From positions 1 to 49,880 of the forward strand of contig UQLZ01000013.1 of the NCBI GenBank assembly GCA_900541935.1: a stretch of 49,880 nucleotides of DNA, given 5' to 3'. A program made the translations under genes and the position numbers. Positions 31,354 through 41,955 of the stretch are shown here, piece after piece. Within the stretch, counting starts at the first letter, position 1, and the number at the start of each line of letters is the position of its first letter. A model generated the notes under the pieces. The model had not been told where the DNA came from. It worked only from the letters and a program-made list of their open reading frames with translations, and did not search any database. This stretch comes from an uncultured Prevotellaceae bacterium (lineage in GTDB: Bacteria; Bacteroidota; Bacteroidia; Bacteroidales; Muribaculaceae).

Positions 31354-34332
31354 CTATCTAACTACCACCTTAGTAGTCTTACCATCAAGACGCACAAGGT
31401 AGATTCCAGCATTCACCGGGATAAACAAATCGCCAGAAGATACGAAAGAGCCGACAAGTCGAGCCATTGCATCGAACACTTCAACTTTCGCACCACTCTT
31501 TGAAAGGACTTTAATACCGCCTTCACAAGCACGAACAGCAGCATCATTCAAAGCAACCTCCTCTACAGATGAGTACTTCAAAGCGACAGGAGCAGACTCC
31601 AATGATTCGCCACGGTCATACACTGCAGAAACAGTATATTGGTAATTTGTTTCGAGCACTACAGTAACATCGCTAAAATTAGTTGTCAAAGCATCAACTG
31701 TAGCCAATTTCTTACCATCACGATAGACATTATAACCTCTCAATTCAAGAGGTTTTGTACCCTGAACGAAAGAAATGTCATCAAACAAAATACCGTCATT
31801 GCCAATATTAGTTACATGCAAAGCAAAACGAGTTGCATCTACCGGCAAGGTAACTGTATATTCTGTCCAAGTCTCATTCTTGATTTTATTCACAGCACCT
31901 ATAGCTACAAAATCGGCAGGCGTAGTGCCACCTGTTGAGTAGCAAACAGTAAACTCGTCTTCGTAATAAGGAGAGCCCCAACGGCTATAAGAAGCCGCAA
32001 AGAACTTGATTGTTTGACCACCAATTACCTCTGGAGAAATAATCCATTCATCAGGCTTGTCAGCGTAAAGGTTCGGACGGCTGACTGCAAGCATCTTTGT
32101 TCCAGAATGAGCGGTATAGTAAGAAACGTTTTCAGCAACCAATGCTACCATCGGAGCAGAACTGTTCACACCATTAATACCGAAAGCAGGAACATTATCC
32201 GCATCAACATAAATCCAACCCTTTTCTGGTGCAATTGAACCAGAAGTCCAAGTCTCAAAATCTTCATTAACTGGTGTCTGTACCAATTCTGTTGAAACGG
32301 CAGGACGAGTCCACGCTAATTCAACAGAATTGCCTGTGCTGCCTATTGCGGCACCCAAATTAGTAGGAACAGGGTAATCATTAGTACCCACCTCCAAAGT
32401 AGCGTCCAAACGGTTATCAGAAGTCACCTCATCACCTGCATAAACGATTTCTGCAGAGAAATTAAGCACCTTGCCTGCCATATTAGGAATCACTTCAAAC
32501 GGTATTGACACAACAGTTGACGTCTCTGAAAGAAGGTTTTCTGCATTTACCTGTCCAAGACTTTGAGCGTCAAGGAAGAACTCAACAGCATATTGAGCGG
32601 CTGTTTTTGAGCCTTTATTCATTACAGTTGCCGACAAAATAGCCTTATCGCCAAGTTTTGCCTTACCGCCTGTTTCGAATAACTCCATTGACAAGTTAAA
32701 GTCAAGGATATCCTTAATTGTAATATTATCTATACAAACGCAAGCATAATCACCAGGAAGGCCCTCAAACACCACACTGAAATCTGCATTCTTAGCCTCT
32801 GCGGGAACATAGAATGAGAACTTGTTCCAACCCTTAGCGCCACCGTTAACAGCGATTGGAGTACCAACGGCGATATCCTTACCTCCTACACGGAACTTAG
32901 TCTGGATACTATTTGTATAAGTCAAAGAATTATCCTGAAAAACATAGAAATCGAGCCGCGGATTCTTCATGCCGCTAACATTGATAACTGGAGATGCAAT
33001 CCAAACACTTGTTGACTTTGTGTTTTGACAAGTTAGGAAACCCATATCCTTATCTTGCGGATCACAAGACGGAGTCAAAGAAGATGATTTAGGAATCCAA
33101 ATATTCTGCTCGTTATTTTGAACAGTCCAAGTATTTGTCTGGTAAGAATAGTTAGCAAAAGATTCTGCATATTCGCCAGAATAAGGATTACCGACCATAA
33201 CGATATCAGAAACAGCAGCCGCACTTGAACGCTTATTATAAGACGCCGTCACAGTGTAAGAAACAGCAGACTGCCCAGCAGCAGGAACAGGAACATTGTC
33301 TATGAAAGTTGTTTCCTTTAGGTTTTCCTTGACAACTGTCTTGTTAGAACCCACATTACGTTGAACTGTATAAACGACCTCAGCAGGGATAAAGATACCG
33401 TTCAAATCAGCAGCCTCCGTTACCGGATTCCAAGTAAGAGTAACATCCGCCCCGCTCTTAGCCACAGCAAGGCCAGTAACAGCCTTTGGCGCAGAGAATA
33501 CAGGATTGACGTTAACCTTAGTTTCCGGACTGATTCCAGAAGCATTTGCAACAGTAACCGTATAAGAAGTAGCCGTTGATAGCGGAGCTATATCCTTGAA
33601 AGTCACATCAGCACCAGCTGCCAAATCTGTAGTCTCGTAAACAACAACGCCGTCAGCACGAACAGCCTTTATTGACATCGTCTCAGTAATAGCAGAACCT
33701 CCACAATTAAGCGTAGGCATCTTACAGCCAAGATTAACGATAAACTTACCGTTTTCAACAGCAGGAGTAGCAGTTAAAGCAGTCACTTCTGACGGAGCCT
33801 TAGCCGAAACACCGACTGAAACTGTAAAGTTATCCATATAAACAGAACCCGTTCCAGCAACACCTGTCAGGCGAACACCTATATAGTAATCGCCTGTCTC
33901 TTTTGCCTCAAAACGACCCGTAAATGTAGAGAAACTGTAGCCATAAGCAATCGGAGAAGCAGCAACCAACTTGTCAGTCATTGCCTCTAACGTTTTGCCT
34001 CCTACAATTTCAAGATTATGAGTCATACCGTAAGCACCATTCTTGTACATGATAGAAACAGTATAAACCTTACCCGCCTCTAACGCCAATGCTGGTGTTG
34101 CGAGGCAATCATCAATGGCATAGGTTGCAGAACCAGCATAAGCGACTCCACCACCGTAATTATAGCCATTCCATGACGTATAGCTGAATGTTGGAGAACC
34201 AGTTTCAGCATTCAAGGCCTTTATATCTCCCAATCCCGATGCGAACTCCTGTGTATAAGGCAACGCTGCCGCAGAAACCGGGATTGCAGCACTCCCGGTC
34301 AGGAGTGCTGCTAATACCATAATCGATTTCAT
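31354..34332 (-). CDS. Secreted FN3/cleaved-adhesin protein with T9SS sorting domain
   Basis: A 992-residue secreted protein with a signal peptide (about residues 1-22). It has a jelly-roll-like N-terminal domain (about 25-175), fibronectin type III-like domains (about 180-375), a second jelly-roll region (about 385-545), a CARDB-like Ig domain and a choice-of-anchor J/cleaved-adhesin domain (about 690-860, with W-I-I-S-P-E-V and I-L-F-D-D-I-S). The C-terminal 70 residues end G-I-Y-L-V-R-L-D-G-K-T-T-K-V-V-V-R, a type A T9SS signal, so the protein should be secreted and surface-attached. No catalytic site is seen. It lies 37 bases after the 1522-residue relative and shares its operon. Confidence 0.85.
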   Translation of the reverse strand: MKSIMVLAALLTGSAAIPVSAAALPYTQEFASGLGDIKALNAETGSPTFSYTSWNGYNYGGGVAYAGSATYAIDDCLATPALALEAGKVYTVSIMYKNGAYGMTHNLEIVGGKTLEAMTDKLVAASPIAYGYSFSTFTGRFEAKETGDYYIGVRLTGVAGTGSVYMDNFTVSVGVSAKAPSEVTALTATPAVENGKFIVNLGCKMPTLNCGGSAITETMSIKAVRADGVVVYETTDLAAGADVTFKDIAPLSTATSYTVTVANASGISPETKVNVNPVFSAPKAVTGLAVAKSGADVTLTWNPVTEAADLNGIFIPAEVVYTVQRNVGSNKTVVKENLKETTFIDNVPVPAAGQSAVSYTVTASYNKRSSAAAVSDIVMVGNPYSGEYAESFANYSYQTNTWTVQNNEQNIWIPKSSSLTPSCDPQDKDMGFLTCQNTKSTSVWIASPVINVSGMKNPRLDFYVFQDNSLTYTNSIQTKFRVGGKDIAVGTPIAVNGGAKGWNKFSFYVPAEAKNADFSVVFEGLPGDYACVCIDNITIKDILDFNLSMELFETGGKAKLGDKAILSATVMNKGSKTAAQYAVEFFLDAQSLGQVNAENLLSETSTVVSIPFEVIPNMAGKVLNFSAEIVYAGDEVTSDNRLDATLEVGTNDYPVPTNLGAAIGSTGNSVELAWTRPAVSTELVQTPVNEDFETWTSGSIAPEKGWIYVDADNVPAFGINGVNSSAPMVALVAENVSYYTAHSGTKMLAVSRPNLYADKPDEWIISPEVIGGQTIKFFAASYSRWGSPYYEDEFTVCYSTGGTTPADFVAIGAVNKIKNETWTEYTVTLPVDATRFALHVTNIGNDGILFDDISFVQGTKPLELRGYNVYRDGKKLATVDALTTNFSDVTVVLETNYQYTVSAVYDRGESLESAPVALKYSSVEEVALNDAAVRACEGGIKVLSKSGAKVEVFDAMARLVGSFVSSGDLFIPVNAGIYLVRLDGKTTKVVVR

Positions 34333-34369
34333 GATCTAATAATTTCAATAATCCTATACTTCTAAAATA

Positions 34370-37300
34370 TTACCAAGCAGAAACCTTAGAAGCCTTACCG
34401 TCGATGCGTACAACATATACACCTGCTACACAATTAAACACGAATTTCTCGCTATCAACAGTGCCCTCATAAACCTTCTGACCATATACATTATAGATTT
34501 CTACACTCTTACCGAATGCCTTATCTACATGTACTGCGCCTTTCTGACCGTAAACAACAGCCTCAACAGCCTCAACATCGTTAACGCCACCAGCCTTAAT
34601 GCTTACAGTGTTACTGAAACCAGACTCTCCCATATCGTAAACAACAGTTACATTATATGTGTGGCTGCTGCCTTCTGCAACTTCAGTATCAACATACAAA
34701 CCTTCTTCAACAATAGTCTTATTGATTTGAACGCCATCACGATAAACGTTGAAGCCCTTCAATGTAAGCATCATTGGGTTTTCGCTTTCGTATGTTACAT
34801 CATCGATAAGCAAGGCGAAGCCGTCATAAGAAACGCAATTGATAGCAAAGTACTTAGCATTTGCTGGCAAAGTGAATTCATAACGGGTCCATTCACCTGC
34901 TGGAACAACGTTCACATCACCCATACGAGTGAAACTTGCAACGTCTGGAGTTGTTGAAGAATAGCAGAAGTTGAACTTTTCAAGACCGTAAAGGTCAGTA
35001 ACGCTCTTCGCCATCAAAGTAACCATGCTACCACCCTTAACAGTAGGAGAAATCAACCAGTCATTGTTAGCCTGTCCAGCAGCAGCGAAACAAACAGCCA
35101 TTTGATTGCCGAGGTACGGTGTCCATTTTGGTGAAGTCAAGTCGATTGCAGACGGGTTAAATACCTGGAATGCCATTTGTTCACCAGCATTTGGATATAC
35201 ATAATCACCAGTTTCTGTTGATGAGTTTTGGATTGTATAAGTAAATTGTTTGTCGCCATCTACCAAAGTCCAAGCACCCATATTAGTGATTGTAAATGCT
35301 TCATAACCTTCGAAACCTTCGTTTACAAGAACGCCAGCCTGTTGATCCATCGGCTCGTCCCATGTAAGGTTAATCTTGGCACCTTGAGCAGTTGCTCTCA
35401 ATGTGTTAACAACTGGCAAATTGTTTGACGGAACTTCAGAGCGGAGCTCTTCGGTAACATTGTTTGTCATATCTTCATCAGCAGAATAGACTACACGCGC
35501 TGAGTATTTGTAAGTCTTGCCAGATTCAGTGATTGCCGGTGACAATGCAACAGAGAATTTCTTTTCAGCAGCGAATGCCAATGGCTCTGTTGAATTAACT
35601 GTTTCAAGCACCTTACCGTCACGCAAGAACTCAACAGAATAGCCAGCAGGCTCTTTGGCACCTCTATTGTAAACGGTTACACTCATTTCACGAGTAGAAC
35701 CAACAGAAACCTTAGAAGGAACATCAAATTCACCAATAGCCAAGTCATAATCCTTAGCATCTGTGATTGAGATGTTATCAATGTGCATATCATAGCTTAG
35801 ATAGTTGTTAGTCTTGAAAGCGATTTGGAAATCTTTCGCACCAACGAACTCAGTCAACTTGATATCGTAGCGATACCAGCCATTACCGTTCATCAAAATG
35901 ATAGGCTTAGCAAGCATTTCAGTAAACTTACCGTCAACATAAGCCTCAACAGTCATTGTTTCACCAACGTGAGAGTAACCGTTTTCAATATCTGGGTTGA
36001 AATAATGGTAGAACCAGAATGTCAATACAGGGTTCTTCAAACCGCTTACGTTAATCTTTGGAGAAAGCATACGAGAAGAAACTCCAGGAAGGTCAGTGTA
36101 AGCAATCAAATAACCATTATCACCATCTTGAGCAGTAGGGATAGGACCGCGGTCAAACTTAGAAGAGTGAACAAACCCCCAATATCTGCCATAGAATTCA
36201 TTGCTGAACGAACTTGCGTTGACCAAAGTCATCAACCAGTCAGAAGTTGTAAACTTACCACCAGCGAATGACTCATTGAAAGTGTTCTTATAAGCTTCAC
36301 CATAAGTAATGAAGTTAGAACCAACAGCATCACTCTCGCCCTTTGCTGTTACAGCAGCAACGAAATAGAACATTGTGTTCTGACCCTTAGAAAGATCAAT
36401 ATTTGTATCAGTATAAGTAGTACCAGTAACACCGCTCTTAATAAGATTAACGTTTTTATCATATATATTGTAAGTAACGTCAGCTTGATTAAGCACACCA
36501 CCGTTAACGCCGTTAACAGGAGCAGTCCATGTCAATACTGCATCCTTACCATTAACTGTTGTTTGAACAACATTTGTAGGAGCCATTGGAGCGTCAGGAC
36601 CTACCCATTGCTTAAGTTCAATAGGCTTGCCCTCGCCGTTTTCGTTAACTGCAACAACTTTGTAAGTATTGTAACCAAGTACAGGTGCATTATCAACATA
36701 TTGAACTGGTTTGCCAATACCTGGGTTATTGATTGTATTAATCAAAGTTGCATTTCTAAAAATTTTTACAGCAGTTAAAGAAGCCAATGCAGCACCGCGA
36801 GCATCAACAGAAGGTGTTGTAAACGAAATTACTGCACTGTTGGAGCCGTCTGCAGTCTGACTAACCTTCAAATCAGTCACAACGCCAGGCGACATCGCAC
36901 TTGGTCCGTTTTCAACGGCAACATCGTCAAGATAAATATAATATTGACCTTTCTGAGTAACTGCATGGAACCCAATGAAATAAACGCCACTTGTCGGTAC
37001 TGTTATTTCAACAGCATACTCCTTGAATTCCTGATGATTAAGTTCTGTTTTCGGGAGCAATGCAATTGTCATTGCCATAGCATCAGAACCGTTTCCAAGC
37101 CATACTTCAAGTTCCTCTGGATATAAGCGGCTTTCAGAGCGAGCCTTGAATTTAAGTTTATATGTTTGAGAAGCCTCAAAGCGGAAAGCAGGAGAAACTA
37201 CCCAGTCGTCGGCACGGTTAAATGTGTCATACTTATACATCAAGCACTTATGATCAAGATTATAACCCCAGAAACCATCATCCTTATTTTCGTTATAGAC

Positions 37301-38938
37301 AAGATAATTATTTTTGAAAGCGTCGAACGTGTCAAACGGTTCAAGATAAGGGATAGCAGCCGGCTCACCTACACTTACACGATTAGATGAAGCGGAAGCA
37401 CCTTTAACACCCTTTGTAAAACCAGTTACTGTATAAGTATAATAACGGAAGTTCGGGTTGCTGATTTTATCGACATAAGAATTTCCCACAGCATCGGCTA
37501 TCACTAATTCATCACCTGGCATTCTGCGGATTTCGTAATAAAGCAAGTTTGGATTTATAACTCCGCCGTGAGCGCCTGTAGTAGGATTATCCCATGTAAG
37601 AGTTACCTCGCCGCTTGCTGTCACAGTTGCTTTCAAGTTTTCTACAGCCGCCGGTCCGTCTGTACCCACCCAAATAGTTATTGATTTTCTCGGGCTCTTG
37701 CCAACATAAGGGTGCGTTGCAATTGCTTCAGCAACGTGCTCTCCATTAGTAAGAGTATATGTTTCAACAATCTTCTCACCAGGAGCACATGATTTAGAAT
37801 ATTGCAGTTTATTGTCAATATATAACGACATCGTTACATTGCCACTGATAGGTTGTCCGTTTGCATCAACAGAAGGTGCCTGAACAGTTACAGTGCCCGT
37901 AGTAGAGGCAGCATTAGAGAAATCCGCCTCAAGCAATGGAATTTCGCCCAATTGGCAAATCTCGTCGTCTTGTGGAATATACAAGCATGTCACCTGCTCA
38001 TTATTAGGATAAAGGCTGATTAGCGTTGCCTTACCTGTTGTAATGTCAATTTCATATATACCACTTTTTCCTGTCATGCGCTCACAAGTAGACCAGTAAA
38101 GTTTGCAGGTCTTATAATCGAAAGTAGCAGAACCGTTGTATTGAGGGTTAACGCCAGTAGAACCAACTTCAGTTACTCTTGCGTTAGACTTATCAATCTT
38201 ACAGAACATACCGTCCTTATAACGTACGCCATACATGTTACCGCTGATATCGCAAACAATCATCGACATACGGTCCATATCAGCAATTGGTGTTGACTTA
38301 CCAGTCTCAATATTCATTGTAGAAAGAGTGTATATTGGATCTGGAGCCGTTGCCGCATTGCTTGGATAAGCCTGCATATAAAGCATATCACCAACAGGGT
38401 CGTAAGTCATGTCAAGACCAATAGAAGTAAATTCATTGCCTGGCAACGCTTTCTTCTCAAGAGTAAGCGTGTTTACGTCCAATGTACAGAAATAGAGATA
38501 CATAAGGCTACCCGGTTCGTAACCTTCGTAATAACTTACAAAGTGCAGTTTGCCCTTTCGATAAGCGCCACCACCATTTGCACAAATAGTGTTATGGATA
38601 AGTTTTTCAGTAAAGACTGTACCCGCAGTAGCTGGAAATGAATACAAACCCCAAGTAATAGGGCTTTCCGGTGTATCCATCTTAGTAGAGTAAACAACTT
38701 CACCAAACAAAGTTGTACCATCGCCAGCCTTCATAGGCACAGCCTGCTTAGAGACAGGCATATAACCATGGATTGGCATTCCCAACTTGGCTGGAGCCTT
38801 CCTTACCGTCTCAAATCCGAACATTGGCAGATTTGCACTATGCGAAGCACCTCCTCGCACAAAGTCCACATCACGGTCTTGAGCAAAAACGCAAAGCGTG
38901 AATAGCATACTCAAGACTAAAAATAGGGTTTTCTTCAT
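34370..38938 (-). CDS. Giant secreted multi-domain adhesin-like protein, T9SS cargo
   Basis: A 1522-residue protein with a signal peptide (about residues 1-19, ending V-F-A-Q). The first 340 residues resemble a beta-propeller with repeated strands (M-T-Y-D-P-V-G-D-M-L-Y, I-Y-E-I-D-I-T-T-G-K). FN3-like modules alternate with cleaved-adhesin/jelly-roll domains carrying the recurrent W-V-V-S-P, I-Y-L-D-D-V and W-L-I-S-P motifs. It ends G-V-Y-V-V-R-I-D-G-K-A-S-K-V-S-A-W, a T9SS sorting domain. It probably binds host or community molecules; no enzyme motif is visible. The minus-strand promoter is at 38978-39009. Confidence 0.85.
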   Translation of the reverse strand: MKKTLFLVLSMLFTLCVFAQDRDVDFVRGGASHSANLPMFGFETVRKAPAKLGMPIHGYMPVSKQAVPMKAGDGTTLFGEVVYSTKMDTPESPITWGLYSFPATAGTVFTEKLIHNTICANGGGAYRKGKLHFVSYYEGYEPGSLMYLYFCTLDVNTLTLEKKALPGNEFTSIGLDMTYDPVGDMLYMQAYPSNAATAPDPIYTLSTMNIETGKSTPIADMDRMSMIVCDISGNMYGVRYKDGMFCKIDKSNARVTEVGSTGVNPQYNGSATFDYKTCKLYWSTCERMTGKSGIYEIDITTGKATLISLYPNNEQVTCLYIPQDDEICQLGEIPLLEADFSNAASTTGTVTVQAPSVDANGQPISGNVTMSLYIDNKLQYSKSCAPGEKIVETYTLTNGEHVAEAIATHPYVGKSPRKSITIWVGTDGPAAVENLKATVTASGEVTLTWDNPTTGAHGGVINPNLLYYEIRRMPGDELVIADAVGNSYVDKISNPNFRYYTYTVTGFTKGVKGASASSNRVSVGEPAAIPYLEPFDTFDAFKNNYLVYNENKDDGFWGYNLDHKCLMYKYDTFNRADDWVVSPAFRFEASQTYKLKFKARSESRLYPEELEVWLGNGSDAMAMTIALLPKTELNHQEFKEYAVEITVPTSGVYFIGFHAVTQKGQYYIYLDDVAVENGPSAMSPGVVTDLKVSQTADGSNSAVISFTTPSVDARGAALASLTAVKIFRNATLINTINNPGIGKPVQYVDNAPVLGYNTYKVVAVNENGEGKPIELKQWVGPDAPMAPTNVVQTTVNGKDAVLTWTAPVNGVNGGVLNQADVTYNIYDKNVNLIKSGVTGTTYTDTNIDLSKGQNTMFYFVAAVTAKGESDAVGSNFITYGEAYKNTFNESFAGGKFTTSDWLMTLVNASSFSNEFYGRYWGFVHSSKFDRGPIPTAQDGDNGYLIAYTDLPGVSSRMLSPKINVSGLKNPVLTFWFYHYFNPDIENGYSHVGETMTVEAYVDGKFTEMLAKPIILMNGNGWYRYDIKLTEFVGAKDFQIAFKTNNYLSYDMHIDNISITDAKDYDLAIGEFDVPSKVSVGSTREMSVTVYNRGAKEPAGYSVEFLRDGKVLETVNSTEPLAFAAEKKFSVALSPAITESGKTYKYSARVVYSADEDMTNNVTEELRSEVPSNNLPVVNTLRATAQGAKINLTWDEPMDQQAGVLVNEGFEGYEAFTITNMGAWTLVDGDKQFTYTIQNSSTETGDYVYPNAGEQMAFQVFNPSAIDLTSPKWTPYLGNQMAVCFAAAGQANNDWLISPTVKGGSMVTLMAKSVTDLYGLEKFNFCYSSTTPDVASFTRMGDVNVVPAGEWTRYEFTLPANAKYFAINCVSYDGFALLIDDVTYESENPMMLTLKGFNVYRDGVQINKTIVEEGLYVDTEVAEGSSHTYNVTVVYDMGESGFSNTVSIKAGGVNDVEAVEAVVYGQKGAVHVDKAFGKSVEIYNVYGQKVYEGTVDSEKFVFNCVAGVYVVRIDGKASKVSAW

Positions 38939-38977
38939 AAATAGATAGATAAAAATAAGTGTTTATTTTTCATGGCA

Positions 38978-39009
38978 CAAAGATAACAATATCTAACAAA
39001 AAGCACAAT
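38978..39009 (-). promoter_or_regulatory. Promoter of the two cleaved-adhesin genes
   Basis: On the minus strand ATTG (39009-39006), 20 bases, TATCTTTG (38985-38978), about 40 bases before the ATG at 38938. The divergent protease gene has a TATATTTG -7 box at 39027-39034 in the same 134-base gap. Confidence 0.6.
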
Positions 39010-39072
39010 TTTTAACAAAAAAATTATATATTTGCAAAAAAAAATAAACAAACTAACAACAAATTTTGTTTT

Positions 39073-41889
39073 ATGCGCAACCTATCCAAACTAAGACTGC
39101 CGCTTATCCTTGCTCTAACTATGCTTGCTGGCGGCTTTAGAATGTTTGCCGTTCCTGCAAAACCAGGCGAAATAAAGTACACAATGCCTGATGGTCAAAC
39201 GGTTACCGTTCATCTATTCGGTGACGAACGACACCATTATTTCACGACAACCGACGGTTACGTTCTGTTAAGGAATGAAGCTGACGTTTTCCACTACGCA
39301 ATTCCCGCTGGCGACAAGTTTATCAATAGCCAAATCATTGCTACCGACATAGATAAACGAAGTGAAAGCGTCAAAGCCATGCTTGCTGGTATTGACAAGG
39401 ACGCATCTCTGAAATCCATTCAGGCAATACACCAAAAGGCTATCAAAAAAGCCTCTGCAAAAGTTGCACCAGAGCATAACCTATGCTCCTTCCCAACCAT
39501 GGGCTCTCCTAATGTTCTTTGTATTTTGGTTGAGTTCAGCGACAAGAAATTCACAGTTAAAGATCCTCATAAAGAATTTAGCAACCATCTTAACCAACAA
39601 GGTTACAGCACTGACGGCGCTACGGGTTCTATCAAGGACTTCTTTACAGCCAGCTCAAACGGTAAATTCACTCCAAAACTTGACCTTTACGGTCCGGTAA
39701 CTCTTCCCAAACCAATGAGTTACTACGGCAGTAACGATTTGACAACAAAACAGGACCGCATTCCTTACGAAATGGTTATTGACGCTTGCGCCCTATTAGA
39801 TGACCAAATCGACTTTACCAAATACGACGAAGACAACGACGGCATTATCGACAACGTTTACCTATTCTACGCTGGCTACGGTGAAGCAGACGGGGGACCT
39901 TCAACTTCCGTATGGCCACACTCTTGGGACATTGAAGAGGCTGCTCCTGGTAAAGACTATATATTCGACGGCAAACGCCTAAACCACTACGCCTGCTCTA
40001 ACGAACTACGCAACGGCAACGGCTCTCTTGTTGCTGGCATCGGCGTTTTCTGCCACGAATTTTCTCACGTTCTCGGCTTGCCTGACTTATACTCAACCAA
40101 CTACTCTGGAGCATTTACCCCAGGAACATGGTCTCTAATGGACCAGGGCAGCTACAACAACGAATCACGCACTCCTCCCCTGCACACAGCATACGAAAGA
40201 TACTGCTTCGGCTGGCTTGAACCAACTGAACTGAAGGACCCATGCAATGTTACCATGCGCCCAATTTCTGACATCGGTTTCTATGATGACGCATACATCA
40301 TCAAGACATCAAACCCTTATGAATACTACATCTTGGAAAACCGCCAAAAAGCAGGTTGGGACAAGTATCTTAAAGGTCACGGCTTGCTCGTTTGGCACAT
40401 AAACTTTGTTCCTGACATGTGGAACATGAACCTTTGCAACGTCTCAAAACAACACATAGACGTTATTGAAGCAGATAATAAAAAGGACTACTATACAGTT
40501 GAAGGCGACGCATTCCCTGGAACTGCAAACGTAACAGCCCTTACTGATGACACTACTCCTGGTATGGACCCATGGACTGGAGAAAAACTTCACGCTCCTA
40601 TCACCGGAATCAAAGAAATCGACGGCATTATAACATTCATGTTTAAAGGCGGCGCAAACATCTTTGGCGAGATCGTTGCAAACCCGGCAACTGATATTAA
40701 AGCCGGCGGATTTACTGCAAACTGGAATGCCGTAAACATGGCAACAGGATACTTGCTAAGCGTCTATACAAAAACAAACGACGGCAAAATTAAATATGTT
40801 GACGGTTACAATATGAAAGAACTTGACGGAGGTAACCAACACGTAGTTACTGGTCTTGTTCCCAAAACCACTTATTACTACGAAGTTAGAGCAACAGACG
40901 GTAAATTCTACTCTAAGGAATCAAACGTTATCGAAGTCACCACACTCGATGCAACTATTGATTTCATGAGCGTCGTTGCAACAAAAGCAAGCAACATCAC
41001 TGAAAATTCATTCGTTGCAAACTGGCAACCGCTATCATTGGCTGAATACTATACAGTAAACGTATATACAGCACAATTAGGCACTCCTTTTGTTGAAACA
41101 ACAGATTTCACAGACAATATAATCACACAAGGATGGGAAACAAGCAGCAACTCATTCGACAGCCGCAGTGCATACTCTAAGCAAGCGCCTTCTCTCCGCC
41201 TTGCCAATGACCAATATATCCAAACTCGCCTTTATGACCAAGACGTTAGAAGCATCTCTTTCTGGCACAGAGGAAACACTTCTTTGGAAGAGAACAAACT
41301 ACACATCATGGGGCTTGTTGACGGCAAATGGACTGAATTGGAAACAATATTCCCTGTCAAAAACACATCAGGAGGTATCCCTGTTGATGTCAAGAATATC
41401 CCTGCTGGCTGCCGTCAAGTGAAAATCAGCTTCGAACGCCCAACATCTGGCTATGTATTCCTTGACGACATCACAATAGGATATGGCGGAGAATATGTTG
41501 AACTCCCACTCGCTGGCTACGAAGGCTTAAACGCAGGCAATGCAACAAGTCTTAAAATAGAAGGTTTGCAAGCAGGCAAGACATATAGCTACGCAGTTTT
41601 CGGTCATAACGGAAAATTGAAATCTAAAGAATCCGCACGCATCAGCGTTAGACTTCAAGAAAGCGGTGCTGTAGAATCTGTTAATGCTGACAATATCAAA
41701 TGCTTCGCTACTGACGGCGGAATCGTGGTTACTTCTGCAAACAATATAGAAGTAAGCGTATTCAACATGTCTGGAATGAGATTGGCTTATAACCCTAACC
41801 ACCTTGGAACAGCGGTTTATAACGTTAATCAAAAAGGCATCTACATCGTTAAAATTGGCAATGTTATCCGCAAGGTCGTATTGAGATAA
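39073..41889 (+). CDS. Secreted M6-family metalloprotease with T9SS sorting domain
   Basis: A 938-residue protein with a signal peptide (about residues 1-26), a propeptide-like region to about residue 140, and an M6 (immune inhibitor A-like) zinc protease domain (about 145-530). The zinc site is H-E-F-S-H-V-L-G-L-P-D at residues 328-338 (His328, Glu329, His332, Asp338), followed by the S-L-M-D Met-turn. A calcium-type loop D-E-D-N-D-G-I-I-D precedes it. Two FN3-like domains and a jelly-roll domain follow. The end G-I-Y-I-V-K-I-G-N-V-I-R-K-V-V-L-R is a T9SS signal. It probably degrades extracellular proteins. It is divergent from the two adhesin-like cargo genes. Confidence 0.92.
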   Translation: MRNLSKLRLPLILALTMLAGGFRMFAVPAKPGEIKYTMPDGQTVTVHLFGDERHHYFTTTDGYVLLRNEADVFHYAIPAGDKFINSQIIATDIDKRSESVKAMLAGIDKDASLKSIQAIHQKAIKKASAKVAPEHNLCSFPTMGSPNVLCILVEFSDKKFTVKDPHKEFSNHLNQQGYSTDGATGSIKDFFTASSNGKFTPKLDLYGPVTLPKPMSYYGSNDLTTKQDRIPYEMVIDACALLDDQIDFTKYDEDNDGIIDNVYLFYAGYGEADGGPSTSVWPHSWDIEEAAPGKDYIFDGKRLNHYACSNELRNGNGSLVAGIGVFCHEFSHVLGLPDLYSTNYSGAFTPGTWSLMDQGSYNNESRTPPLHTAYERYCFGWLEPTELKDPCNVTMRPISDIGFYDDAYIIKTSNPYEYYILENRQKAGWDKYLKGHGLLVWHINFVPDMWNMNLCNVSKQHIDVIEADNKKDYYTVEGDAFPGTANVTALTDDTTPGMDPWTGEKLHAPITGIKEIDGIITFMFKGGANIFGEIVANPATDIKAGGFTANWNAVNMATGYLLSVYTKTNDGKIKYVDGYNMKELDGGNQHVVTGLVPKTTYYYEVRATDGKFYSKESNVIEVTTLDATIDFMSVVATKASNITENSFVANWQPLSLAEYYTVNVYTAQLGTPFVETTDFTDNIITQGWETSSNSFDSRSAYSKQAPSLRLANDQYIQTRLYDQDVRSISFWHRGNTSLEENKLHIMGLVDGKWTELETIFPVKNTSGGIPVDVKNIPAGCRQVKISFERPTSGYVFLDDITIGYGGEYVELPLAGYEGLNAGNATSLKIEGLQAGKTYSYAVFGHNGKLKSKESARISVRLQESGAVESVNADNIKCFATDGGIVVTSANNIEVSVFNMSGMRLAYNPNHLGTAVYNVNQKGIYIVKIGNVIRKVVLR

Positions 41890-41902
41890 AATAATTTTAC
41901 AT

Positions 41903-41928
41903 GGAGGTGTGTCAAAATGCGCACCTCC
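41903..41928. terminator. Terminator after the M6 protease gene
   Basis: GGAGGTGTG (41903-41911) pairs with CGCACCTCC (41920-41928), with one G-U pair and an 8-base loop. It lies between convergent genes. The loop side GTGTCAAAATG also occurs in the hairpin at 1573-1606, so this is a family of similar terminators. Confidence 0.7.
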
Positions 41929-41955
41929 TATATATTAAACATAAAAACTTGACTA

